Notes under the pieces: model-generated
What the model saw: only the letters and a program-made list of their open reading frames with translations
The model's database searches: none
Told to the model about the DNA's origin: nothing
In this document: positions 39,901-53,146 of the stretch, in pieces
Layout: every line of letters starts with the position of its first letter
How positions within the stretch are numbered: position 1 is the stretch's first letter
Program-made: the position numbers and the translations under genes
From: Eurosta solidaginis
Lineage: Eukaryota; Arthropoda; Insecta; Diptera; Tephritidae
DNA: 64,000 nt
Reading direction: 5' to 3'
Assembly (NCBI RefSeq): GCF_040869045.1
Contig: NC_090322.1
Span: forward strand, 278,778,662-278,842,661

Positions 39901-40006
39901 CGTTCTTGCGTGATTGACTCACAAAGACAAACGTCTGGACAAACATCCAAACAACCAAACATCCAAACATCTAAACATCCAAACTTTGCCATTTATAATA
40001 TACTAG
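36989..40006 (+). repeat. Composite satellite unit 0
   Basis: Head (36989-37139) begins CCTTTACCCGCGGCCCCGTC. The array (37140-39212) consists of 85-100 bp repeats with GATCCCGAAAACCATCTAG, AAATGATGCCGGAAGGTACC and CCCGACGGGATCCCGGACGG. Tail (39213-40006) begins CGGGATTACAAATAGGG and ends ATTTATAATATACTAG. A near-exact ~440-bp segment duplication is visible within the array (38280-38520 against 38690-38945). The unit is inserted next to the truncated Gypsy gag. No coding capacity is credited. Confidence 0.85.
39504..39519. repeat. Poly-G tract in the unit 0 tail
   Basis: Run of 16 G. The corresponding place in the other tails has shorter, interrupted G-rich text (about 46695-46715, 47735-47750, 52575-52590), so this is a variable G-rich site. 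Confidence 0.9.
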
Positions 40007-43000
40007 CCTTTACCCGCGGCCCCGTCCGCAAGGAGATAATGAAATATGTGGGCTATTCACGTTAGCCTGCTTATAAAGTTATATGTTTAAAAAATTTTTT
40101 TCTGTCTAATGCATTTTATTTTTGTAATTAAGTAAAAAAAAGAACTTTATGAGCTGATAACCACGAAATGACCCCGACGCTATCGCGGACGGATCCCGAA
40201 ACCCATCCAGAAAACGTAAGTGTCTCCAAAAGTTCCCGAAGTAATCCCAAAAAAACCTGAAATGACAACGACACGATTCTAGACTTATACAGAGAACCAC
40301 ACAGAAATGATCCCTGAAGGGTACCAAATTGATCCCGAAATAGTCCGGAAAAAGTTCCGAAATTACCCTGACGGGCTCCCGGACGGATCTCAAAAACCAT
40401 CCTGGAAGGGTTCCTAAATTAACCCGACATAGTCCGACAAAGCTCCGAAAAAGTTCCGAAATGACCCCGAGGGATCCACAACGGATAGCGAAAAACATAA
40501 AGAAATGATTCCGGAAGGGTCCCAAAATGATTCCGAAATAGGCCGAAAATGACCCCGATGGAATCCCGCACGGATCCAAATGTGATCCCGGAAGGGTTTC
40601 AAAACTATCCCGAAAAATTAACAAAAAAATCTCAAAATGAATCTCACGGCATCCTGGACGGATCCAGAAATGATCCCAACATGGTCCCGAAATGACCCTG
40701 ATGGATCCGGCAAACGATCAAGAATTGATGCCGGCAGGGTCCTAAAATGATCCCGAAATAATACAGATAAAGTCATGGAATGACCCCTAAATGGTCCCCA
40801 AATGATCCCGAAATAGTCCCGAAAAAGTCCCGAAATTACCCTGATGGGTTCCCGTACAGATCCCGAAATCCATCCAGAAGTGATGCCGGAAGGGTCCAAA
40901 AATGATCCCGTATTGTCCCCGAAAAAGCCCCTAAATGACCCCGACGGGATCCCGGACGGAACCCCAAAACTATCTAGAAATGATGAAGGAAGGTACCCAA
41001 AATGATTCCGAAAAAGTCGTGAAATAACCCCGACGGAATTCCGGACGGATCCCGAAAACCATCCAGAAATGATCCCGAAATAGTCCCGAAGAAGTCCCGA
41101 AATGTCCCTGACGGGATCTCAAATGGCCCCCTAACTGACCCCGCCGGGATCCCGGACAGATCCCGAAATCCATTCAGGAATCATTAGGGCCCAAAATGAT
41201 TCTGAAATAGTTTCGGAAAAGTCCACAAATTACCCTGACGGGATCCCGGACGAATCCTGAAAACCATGCTTAAATGATCCCGAAAAAGTCCCGAAATGAC
41301 CCCGACGGGATCTCGGACGGATCCCCAAAACTATCTAGTAATGATGATGGAAGGTACCCAAAATGATTCCGAAAAAGTCCTGAAATAACCCCGACCTGAT
41401 TCCGGACGGATCCCGAAAACCATCCAGAAATGATGTCGAAAGGTACACCAAATGATCCCGAAATGATCCCGAAAACCATGCAGAAATGATGGCGGAAGGG
41501 ACCCAAATGATCCCGAAAGAGTCCTGAAATGACCCTGACGGGATCCCGTACGGATCCCGAAAATCATCCAGAAATGAAGCCGAAAGGTACACCAAATGAT
41601 CCCGAAATAGTCCCGAAATGACCCCAACGGGATCCCGGACCTATCCCGAAAATTATCCAGAAATGATGCCGGAAAGGTCCTCAAATGATCCCTTAATAGT
41701 CCCGAAATCACCCTGAAGGGATTCCCGACGGATCCGGGAAACTATCCATAAATGACGCCGGAAAGTTTCACAAATGATCCCCAAATAGTGCCGAAATTAC
41801 CCTGACGGGATCCCGGACGGATCCCGAAAACCATCCAGAAATGAAGGCGAAAGGGTCCCCAAATGATCCCGTATTAGTGGCGAAAAAGTCCTGAAATGAC
41901 CCCGACGGGATCCCGGACGAATCTCGAAAACCATCCATACCGAAAACCATCCAGAAGTGATGCCGGAAAGGTCCTCAAATGATCACCTAATAGTCCCAAA
42001 GTGACCCTGACGGCATCCCGGACAAATCCCGAAATCCATCCAGAAATGATCTTGGGAAGGTCCCAAAATGATCCCGAAATAGTCTCGGAAAAGTCCAGAA
42101 ATTACCCTGACGGGTTCCCGGACGAATCCTGAAAGCCATCCTTAATTGATCCCGCGAAAGTCCCGAAATGACCCTGACGGGATCCCGAAAGCATTCCGAA
42201 AACTATCCAGAAATGATGCCGGAAAGGTCCTCAAATGATCCCCTAATAGTCCCGAAATGACCGTGACGGGATCCCGAACGGATCCCGACAACTATCCAGA
42301 AATGATGCCGAAAGGGTCCGCAAATGATTCCGTATTAGTCGAGAAAAAGTCCCGAAATGACCCCGACGGCATCCCGAACGAATCCCAAAAACCATCCAGA
42401 AATGATCCCGGTAGGTATCCCAAATGATCCCGATATAGTCCCGAAATGACCTCGTCGGCATCCCGGACGGATCCCTAAAAATATCCAGAAATGATGCTGG
42501 AAAGGTCCACAAATGATCCCCTAATAGTCCCGAAATTACCCTGATGGGATCCCGGACGGATCCCTAAAACCATCCAGAAATGATGCCGAAAGGGTTCCCA
42601 AATGATCCCGTATTAGTCGCGAAAAAGTCCCGAAATGACCCCGACGGGATCCCGGACGAATCCCAAAAACCATCCGGATTTAATCCCGGTAGGTATCCCA
42701 AATGATCCCGAAATAGTCCCGAAATGACCTCGTCGGCATCCCATCCCGATGAGATCCCGAAAGAATCCCAAAAACCATCCAGAAATGATCCCGGTAGGTA
42801 TCCCAATTGATCCCGAAATAGTCCCGAAATGACCTCGTCGGCATCCCGCACGGATCCCGAAAAATATCCAGAAATGATGCTGGAAAGGACCACAAATTAT
42901 CCCCTAATAGTCCCGAAATTACCCTGATGGGATCCCGGACGGATCCCGAAAACCATCCAGAAATGATGCCGAAAGGGTTCCCAAATGATCCCGTATTAGT

Positions 43001-46000
43001 CGCGAAAAAGTCCCGAAATTACCCCGACGGGATCCCGGACGGATCCCGAAAACCATCCAGAAATGATGCCGGAATAGCCCCCAAATGATCCCGAAAAGGT
43101 CCCTAAATGACCCCGATGAGATCCCGGACGGATACCGAAAACCATCCAGAAATGATGCCGGCAGGTACCCCAAATGATCCTGAAATAGTCCCGAAATGAC
43201 CAAGTCCGGATCCCAGACGGATCCCGAAAACCATTCAGAAATGATGCCGGAAGAGCTCCCAAATGATCCCGAAAGTCCCCAAATGACCCCGACATACTCC
43301 AGAAAAAGTTCCGAAATGGCTCCGAGGGGATCCACGACGGATCGCGAAAACCATACAGAAATGATTCCGGAAGGATCCCAAAATGATCCCGAAATAGTCC
43401 GGAAATGACCCAGATGGGATCCCGCACAGATCCAGAAATGATCCCGGAAGGGTCCAAAAACTATCCCGGAAAAGTAAAAAAAAAATCCCGAAATGGCTCC
43501 TACGGCATCCCGGACGGATCCAGAGATGATCTCGGAAGGGTCCCCAAATGATCCCAAAATGGTCCCGAATTGACCCTGCTGGATCCGGCAAACCATCAAG
43601 AAATTATGCCGGAAGGGTCCCCAAATGATCCCGAAATAAAACAGAAAAAGTCACGAAACGACCCCTAGAGGATCCCCAAATGATCCCGTATTAGCCCCGA
43701 AAAGGTTCCGAAATAACCCCGACGGGATCCCGGACAAATCCCGAAAACCATACAGAAATAATTCCGGAAGGGATCCCAAATGATTCCGAAAAAGTCCCGC
43801 AATGATTCCGACGGAATCCCGAACGGATACCGAAAATCATCCAGAAGTGATGCCGGAAAGGTCCTCAAATGATCACCTAATAGTCCCGAAATGACCCTTA
43901 AGGGATCCGGGACGGACCCCGTAAACCATCCAGAAATGATCCCGATATAGTCCCGAAGAAGTCCCGAAATGACCCTGACGGGATCCCGAACGCATCCCTA
44001 AATGACCCTGACGGGATCCCGCACAGATCCCGAAATCCATCCAGAAATGATCTTGGGAGGGACCCCAAATGATCCCGAAAAAGTCCCGCAATGATTCCGA
44101 CGGGATCCTGAACGGATACCGAAAACCATCCAGAAGTGATGCCGGAAAGGTCCTCAAATGATCACCTAATAGTCCCAAAATGACCCTGACGGCATCCCGG
44201 ACTGATCCCAAAATCCATCCAGAAATGATCTTGGGAAGGTCCCAAAATGATCCCGAAATAGTCTCGGAAAAGTCTAGAAATTACCCTGACGGGTTCCCGG
44301 ACGAATCTTAAAAGCCATCCTTAAATGATCCCGAAAAAGCCCCGAAATGACCCTGACGGGACCCCGAAAGGATTCCGAAAACTATCCAGAAATGATGCCG
44401 GAAAGGTTCTCAAATGATCTCCTAATAGTTCCGAAAAGACCTTGACGGGATCCCGAACGGATCCCGACAACTATCTAGCAATAATGCCGAAAGGGCCTGC
44501 AACTGATCCCGTATTAGTCGAGAAAAAGTCCCGAAATGACCACGACGGGATGCCGGACGAATCCCAAAAACCATCCAGAAATGATGCCGGAAGGGACCCC
44601 AAATGATCCCGAAAAAGTCTCGCAATTATTCCGACGGGATCCTGAACGGATACCGAAAACCATGTAGAAGTGATGCCGGAAAGGTCCTCAAATGATCCCG
44701 AAAAAGTCCTGCAATTATACCAACGGGATCCTGAACGGATACCGAAAACCATCCAGAAGTGATGCCGGAAAGGTCCTCAAATGATCACCTAATAGTCCCA
44801 AAATGACCCTGACGGCATCCCGGACAGATCCCGAAATCCATCCAGAAATGATCTTGGGAAGATCCCAAAATGATCTCGAAATAATCTCGGAAAATTCCAG
44901 AAATTACCCTGACGGGTTCCCGGACGAATCCTGAACGCCATCCTTAAATGATCCCGAAAAAGTCCTGAAATGACCCTGACGGGATCCCGAAAGGATTCCG
45001 AAAACAATCCAGAAATGATGCCGGAAAGGTCCTCAAATGATCCCCTAATAGTCCCGAAATGACCGTGACGGGATCCCGAACGGATCCCGACAACTATCCA
45101 GAAATGATGCCGAAAGGGTCCGCAAATGATCCCGTATTAGTCGAGAAAAAGTCCCGAAATGACCCCGACGGGATCCCGGACGAAAACCCAAAAACCATCC
45201 AGAAATGATGCCGGTAGGTATCCCAAATGATCCCGAAATAGTCCCGAAATGACCTCGTCGGCATCCCGTACGGATCCCGAAAATTATCCAGAAATGATGC
45301 CGGAAAGGTCCCCAAATGATCCCCTAATAGTCCCGAAATTACCCTGATGGGATCACGAAAACCATCCAGAAATGATGCCGAAAGGGTTCCCAAATGATCC
45401 CGTATTAGTCGCGAAGAAGTCCCGAAATGACCCCGACGGGATCCCGGAAGGATCCCGAAAACCATCCAGAAATGAAGCCGGAAGAGCCCCCAAATGATCC
45501 CGAAAAAGTCCCAAAATGACCCCAACGAGATCCCGGACGGATCCCGAAAACCATCCAGAAATGATGCCGGAATAGCCCCCAAATGATCCCGAAAAAGTCC
45601 CAAAATGACCCCAACGAGATCCCGGACGGATCCCGAAAACCATCCAGAAATGATGCCGGAATAGCCCCCAAATGATCCCGAAAAAGTCCCCAAATGACCC
45701 CGACGAGATCCCGGACGGATCCCTAAAACCATCCAGAAATGATGCCGGAAGAGCCCCCAAATGATCCCGAAAAAGTCCCAAAATGACCCCGACGAGATCC
45801 CGGACGGATCCCGAAAACGATCCAGAAATGATGCCGGAAGAGCCCCCAAATGATCCCGAAAAAGTTCCCAAATGACCCCGACGAGATCCCGGACGGATCC
45901 CGAAAATCATCCAGAAATGATGCCGGAAGAGCCCCCAAATGATCCCGAAAAAGTCCACAAATTACCCCGACGAGATCCCGAAAACTATCCAGAAATGATG

Positions 46001-48237
46001 CCGAATGATCCCGTATTAGTCGCGAAATAGTCCCGAAATGACCCCGACGGGATGCCGGACGAATTCCGAAGACCATCCAGAAATGATGCCTAAAGGGACC
46101 CAAAATAACCCCGAAAAAGTCCCGTAATGATACCGGACGGATCACGAAAACCATCCAGAAATGATGCCGGAAGGGTCCCCAAATGATCGCGAAATAGTCC
46201 CGAAATGATTTCGGAATAGTCCCGAAAATTTCCCAAAATAACCCCGACGGGATCCCGGACGGATCCCGAAAACTATACAGAAATGATCCCGGAAGGGTCC
46301 CAAAATTATCCCGAAATATTCCCGAAAAAGTCCCGAAATTACCCCGGCGTAATCCCGGACCGATCCCGAAAGCCATCCAGAAATGATCCCGGAAGGGTCT
46401 CGATATGACCCTTACGGGATTACAAATAAGATGAAGCTAATTATAAAACCATGTTAATAAGGCAGCAGGCGCATTGGAGCGAATGAAAAGTTACATAGAA
46501 ACATACAGGTAAAGCTAATAAAAGCGTGCTAAAAAAACAATTGATGGAGGGCGGATGGCGGGAGTAGAGGAGAGGACCACTGATCGTTCCTCCAAAATTG
46601 TCTACATCTCGATCTGTATGTACCAGATACCAAAAACTATTGATTTAGGAGAAAATTTATATTGAGTTATAACAATTTATAGATTTTACACCAGAGGGGG
46701 GATAAACGGGGGCGGCGGGCGGAGGGTGTCACTGCTTACTTTGTAAGCCCTCGACTTATTTGACCCCTTGAGTCTGTGATATTGGTGAAGGCCAGTATAC
46801 GTAAAGTTATAATGTGTAAAAATTATTAAAAAATAATTGCTCGAAGGGGTCGTGGGACCCCCACCCCTCTTTCCATGTTCGAAAAAAATTTCGTTAGTAG
46901 ACTACAGTCCTGAAATGACCCCGACGGGATCTCGGACGGATCCCGAAAACCATCCAGAAATGATGCTGAAAGGATCCCAAAAGAATGATGGTGGAAGGGA
47001 CCCCAAATGATCCCGAAAAAGTCCCGAAATGACCCCGACGGGATCCCCTACGGATACCGAAAACAATCCAGAAGTGATGCCGGAAGGTACCCCAAACGAT
47101 CCCGAAATAATCCCGAAATGACCCCGTCGTGATCCCGGACGGATCCAGAAAACTATCCAGAAATGATGCCGGAAATGTCCTCAAATGATCTCCTAATATT
47201 CCCGAAATGACCCTGACGGGATTCCGGATGGATCCCGAAAACCATCCAGAAATGATGGTGGAAGGGACCCCAAATGATTCCGAAATGGCCCCGACGGGAT
47301 CCCGGACGGATCCCGAAAACCATCCAGAAATGATTACTTAAGGGACCCAAAATGACCCCGAAAAAGTCCCGAAATGACCGCGGCGGGATCCCGGACGGAT
47401 CCCGAAAACCATCCAGAAATAATCCCGGAAGGCTTTCGATATGACCCTAACGGGATTACAAATAAGGTGAAGCTAATTATAAAACCATGTTAATAAGGAA
47501 GCAGGCGTGTTGGAGCGAATGAAGAGTTACATAGAAACACACAGGCTAATAAAAGCGTGCTAATAAAAACAATTGAAGGAGGGTGGATGGCGGGAGGAGA
47601 AGGAGAGGACCACTGATCGTTTTTCCAAAATTGTTTAGATCTCGATCTGTATGTGCCAGATACCAAAAACTATTGATTTTGGAGAAAATTTATATTGAGT
47701 TATAACAATTTATAGATTTTACACCAGGGGTTGGGAGAAGGGGGGAGGGGGGCACGGAGGGTGTCACTGCTCATTTTGTAAGCCCCCGACTTATTTGACC
47801 TATTGAGTTGTAATATTGGTGAAGGTCAGTAAAGGTAAAATTATAATATGTAAAAATTATTAAAAAGTAATTGTTTGAAGGGGTCGTGGCATCCCCACCC
47901 CCCTTTTCATGCTCGAAAAAAATTTCGCTTGTAGACTATTGTCTGTGTACCAAATTTCATCAAAATCCGTGTAGCCGTTCTGGCGTGATTCAGTCACAAA
48001 GACGAAAAAATACAATAGTTAAATTTTAACTGTTCCTAGGGGGCGGGGACCTCCCCCCTTTTCAAAAAAGTATAGCTAGTAGATCCTTCTAGACTATTGG
48101 CTATATGTGTGCAAAATTTCATCCAAATCGGTCCAGCCGTTCTTGCGTGATTGAGTCACAAAGACAAACGTCTGGACAAACATCCAAACATCTTAACATC
48201 CAAACTTTCCCATTTATAATATACTAGCCTTTACCCG
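40007..48237 (+). repeat. Composite satellite unit 1 (longest, rearranged)
   Basis: Head 40007-40157; main array about 40158-46426; tail begins at 46427 but breaks off at 46906 (after TTCGTTAGTAGACTAC) and switches back to array repeats (46907-47448). A second, complete tail follows at 47449-48237. The interval 45450-45960 holds a regular run of 89-bp repeats with GATCCCGAAAAAGTCCCAAA and GCCGGAAGAGCCCCCAAAT. It looks like two units fused by recombination inside the tail. Confidence 0.82.
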
Positions 48238-51200
48238 CGGCCACGTCCGCAAGGAGAAAATGAAATATGTGGGCTATTCACGTTAGCCTGCTTATAAAGA
48301 TATCTGTTTAACATTTTTTTTCTGTCTAATGCATTTTATTTTTGTAATTGAGTAAAAAAAAGAACTATATGAGCTGATAACCTGATAGGATCCCAAAATG
48401 ATAACGAAATTATCCAGAAAAAGCCACGAAATGACCCCGACGCTATCGCGGACGGATCCCGAAAACCATCCAGAAACGCCCCGGAAGTGTTTCCAAAAGT
48501 TCCCGAAGTAGTCCCAAAAAAACCCGAAATGACAACGACACGATTCTAGACTTATCCAGATAACCACACAGAAATGATGCCTGAAGGGTACCAAATTGAT
48601 CCCGAAATAGTCCCGAAAAAGTTCCGAAATTACCCTGACGGGCTCCCGGACGGATCTCAGAAACCATCCAGAAAATATCCAGGAAGGGTCCCTAAATTAT
48701 CCCGACTAACTCCAGAAAAAGTTCCGAAATGGCTCCGAGGGGATCCACGATGGATCGCGAAAACCATACAGAAAAGATTCCGGAAGGATTCCAAAATGAT
48801 CCCGAAATAGTCCGGAATTGACCCAGATGGGATCCCGCACAGATCCAGAAATGATCCCGGAAGGGTGCAAAAACTATCCCGGAAAAGTAACAAAAAATCC
48901 CGAAATTGCTCCTACGGCATCCCGGATGGTTCCAGAAATGATCTCGGAAGGGTCCCAAAATGATCCCAAAATGGTCCCGAAATGACCCTGATGGATCCGG
49001 CAAACCATCAAGAAATTATGCCGAAAGGGTCCCAAAATGATCCCGAAATAATACAGAAAAAGTCACGAAACGACCCCTAGAGGATCCCCAAATGATCCCG
49101 TATTAGCCCCGAAAAGGTCCCGAAATAACCCCGACGGGATCCCGAACAAATCCCGAAAACCATCCAGAAATGATGCCGGAAGGAATCCCAAATGATCCAG
49201 AAGTGACGCCGGAAAGGTCCTCAAATGATCACCTAATTGTCCCGAAATGACCCTTAAGGGGTCATGGACGGATCCCATAAGCCATCCAGAAATGATCCCG
49301 ATATATTCCCGAAGAAGTCCCGAAATGACCCTGACGGGATCTCGAACGCACCCCTAAATGACCCTGACGGGATCCCGGACAGATCCCAAAATCCATCCAG
49401 AAATGATCCCGAAAACTATCCAGAAATGATGCCGGAAATGTCCTCAAATGATCACCTAATAGTTCCGAAAAGACCCTGACGGGATCCCGAACGGATCCCG
49501 ACAACTATCTAGAAATGATGCCGAAAGGGCCCGCAAATGATCCCGTATTAGTCGAGAAAAAGTCCCGAAATGAACCCGACGGGATGCCGGACGAATCCCA
49601 AAAATCAGCCAGAAATGATGCCGGAAGGGACACCAAATGATCCCGAAAAAGTCCCGCAATAATTCCGACGGGATCCTGAGCGGATACCGAAAACCATCCA
49701 GAAGTGATGCCGAAAAGGTCCTCAAATGATCACCTAATATTCCCAAAATGACCCTGACGGCATCCCGGACAGATCCCGAAATCCATCCAGAAATGATCTT
49801 GGGAGGGTCCCAAAATTATCCAGAAATAGTCTGGGAAAAGTCCAGAAATTACCCTGACGGGTTCCCGGACGAATCCTGAAAGCCATCCTTAAATGATCCC
49901 GAAAAAGCCCCGAAATGACCCTGACGGGATCCCGAAAGGATTCCAAAAACTATCCAGAAATGATGCCGGAAAGGTCCTCAAATGATCCCCTAATAGTTCC
50001 GAAATGACCGTGACGGGATCCCGAACGGATCCCGACAACTATCCAGAAATTATGCCGAAAGGGTCCGCAAATGATCCCGTATTAGTCGAGAAAAAGTCCC
50101 GAAATGACCCCGACGGGATCCCGGACGAATCCCAAAAACCATCCAGAAATGATGCCGGTAGGTATCCCAAATGATCCCGAAATAATCCCGAAATGACCTC
50201 GTCGGCATCCCGGACGGATACCGAAAATTATCCAGAAATGATGCCGGAAAGGTCCACAAATGATCCCCTAATAGTCCCGAAATTACCCTGATGTGATCCC
50301 GGACGGATCCCGGAAACCATCCAGAAATGATGCCGGAAGAGCCCCCAAATGATCCCGAAAAAGTCCCCAAATGACCCCGCCGATATCCCGGACGGATCCC
50401 GAAAACCATCCAGAAATGATGCCGGAAGAGCCCCCAAATGATCCCGAAAAAGTCCCCAAATGACCCCGACGAGATCCCGCACGGATCCCGAAAACCATCC
50501 AGAAATGATGCCGGAAGAGCCCCAAATGATCCCGAAAAAGTCCCCAAATGACCCCGACATACTCCAGAAAAGGTTCCGAAATGGCTCCGAGGGAATCAAC
50601 GACGGATCGCGAAAACCATACAAAAATGATTCCGGAAGGATCCCAAAATGATCCCGAAATAGTCCGGACTATCCAAAAACTATTCCGGAAAAGTAACAAA
50701 AAATCCCGAAATGGCTCCTACGGCATCCCGGACGGATCCAGAAATGATCTCGGAAGGGTCCCCAAATGATCCCAAAATGGTCCCGAAATGACCCTGATGG
50801 ATCCGGCAAACCATCAAGAAATTATGCCGGAAGGGTCCCCAAATGATCCCGAAATAAAACAGAAAAAGTCACGAAACGACCCATAGAGGATCCCCAAATG
50901 ATCCCGTATTAGCCCCAAAAAAGTCCCAAAATGACCCTGACGGGATCCCGAAAGGATTCCGAAAACAATACAGAAATGATGCCGGAAAGGTCCTCAAATG
51001 ATCCCCTAATAGTCCCGAAATGACCGTGACGGGATCCCGACAACTATCCAGAAATGATGCCGAAAGGGTCCGCAAATGATCCCGTATTAGTCGAAAAAAA
51101 GTCCCGAAAGGACCACGACGGGATCCCGGACGAATCCCAAAAACCATCCAGAAATGATGCCGGTAGGTATCCCAAATGATCCCGAAATAGTCCCGAAATG

Positions 51201-53146
51201 ACCTCGTCGGCATCCCGGACGGATCCCGAAAATTATCCAGAAATGATGCCGGAAAGGTTCCCAAATGATCCCCTAATAGTCCCGAAATTACCCTAATGGG
51301 ATCCCGGACGGATCCCGAAAACCATCCAGAAATGATGCCGAAAGGGTTCCCAAATGATCCCGTATTAGTCGCGAAAAAGTCCCGAAATGACCCCGACGGG
51401 ATCCCGGACGGATCCCGAAAACCATCCAGAAATGATGCCGAAAGGGTTCCCAAATGATCCCGTATTAGTCGCGAAAAAGTCCCGAAATGACCCCGACGGG
51501 ATCCCGGACGGATCCCGAAAACCATCCAGAAATGATGCCGGATGAGCCCCAAAATGATCCCGAAAAAGTCCCCAAATGACCCCGACGAGATCCCGGACGG
51601 ATCCCGAAAACCATCCAGAAATGATGCCGGGAGAGCCCCCAAATGATCCCGAAAAAGTCCCCAAATGACCCCGACAATATCCCGGACGGATCCCGAAAAC
51701 CATCCAGAAATGATGCCGGAAGAGCCCTCAAATGATCCCGAAAAAGTCCCCATATGACCCCGACGAGATCCCGCACGGATCCCGAAAACCATCCAGAAAT
51801 GATGCCGAAAGGGTCCACAAATGATCCCGTATTAGTCGCGAAAAAGTCCCGAAATGACCCCGACGGGATGCCGGACAAATCCCGAAGACCATCCAGAAAT
51901 GATGCCTAAAGGCACCCAAAATAACCCTGAAAAAGTCCCGTAATGATCCCGGCAACCATCAAGAATTTATCTCTCGAAGGTACGCAAATGATCCCGAAAG
52001 TACCCCGACGGGATCCCGGACGGATCCCGAGAACCATCCAGAAATGATGCCGGAAGGATCCCCAAATGATCGCGAAATAGTCCCGAAATGATTCCGGAAT
52101 AGTCCCGAAAATGTTCCAAAATAACCCCGACGGGATCCCGGACGGATCCCGTAAACTATACAGAAATGATCCCGGAAGGGTCCCAAAATGATCCCGAAAT
52201 AGTCCCGAAAAAGTCCCGAAATTACCCCGGCGTAATCCCGGACCGATCCCGAAAACCATCCAGAAATGATCCCGGAAGGGTCTCGATATGACCCTTACGG
52301 GATTACAAATAAGGTGAAGCTAATTATAAAACCATGTTAATAAGGCAGCAGGCGCATTGGAGCGAATAAAAAGTTAGATAGAAACATACAGGTAAAGCTA
52401 ATAAAAGCGTGCTAATAAAAACAATTGATGGAGGGCGGATGGCGGGAGTAGAGGAGAGGACCACTGATCGTTCCTCCAAAATTGTCTAGATCTCGTTCTG
52501 TATGTACCAGATACCAAAAACTATTGATTTAGGAGAAAATTTAGATTGAGTTATAACAATTTATGGATTTTACACCAGAGGGGGAGATAAAGGGGGGCGG
52601 GCGGAGGGTGTCACTGCTTACTTTGTAAGCCCTCGACTTATTTGACCCCTTGAGTCTGTGATATTGGTGAAGGCCAGTATACGTAAAGTTATAATGTGTA
52701 AAAATTATGAAAAATAATTTCTCGAAGGGTCGTGGGACCCCCACCCCTCTTTCCATGTTCGAAAAAAATTTCGCTAGTAGACTACTGTCTGTGTCCCAAA
52801 TTTCATCAAAATCCGTGTAGCCATTCTGGCGTGATTCAGTCGCAAAGACGAAAAAATATAATAATTAAATTATAACTGTTCCTAGGGGGCGGGGACCACG
52901 CCCCTTTTGAAAAATATATAGCTAGTAGATCCTTCTAGACTATTGGCTATATGTGTGCAAAATTTCATCCTAATCGGTCCAGCCGTTCTTGCGTTATTGA
53001 GTCACAAAGACAAACGTCTGGACAAACATCCAAACATCCAAACATCCAAACATCCAAACATCCAAACATCTAAACATCCAAACATCCAAACATCTTAACA
53101 TCCAAACCTTCCCATTTATAATATATATTAGACTAGCCTTTACCCG
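48238..53146 (+). repeat. Composite satellite unit 2
   Basis: Head 48238-48382; array 48383-52299; tail 52300-53146. The first ~1.2 kb of the array is nearly identical to units 5 and 6. Two consecutive 100-bp repeats with GTATTAGTCGCGAAAAAGTC occur at 51361 and 51461. The tail ends in the longest ACATCCAA microsatellite of the window (about 53022-53106). Confidence 0.85.
53022..53106 (+). repeat. ACATCCAA microsatellite
   Basis: About ten tandem 8-bp units with occasional ACATCTAA and ACATCTTA variants. The equivalent site has two to six units in the other tails (39945-39982, 48175-48205, 55333-55382, 57343-57382, 61654-61722). Confidence 0.9.

Noticed and set aside
50869..51792. 307-codon minus-strand frame, and many similar ones between 37141 and 63637
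   Set aside because: They lie wholly in tandem repeats whose minus strand is nearly free of stop codons; frames rotate from unit to unit and match no protein family.
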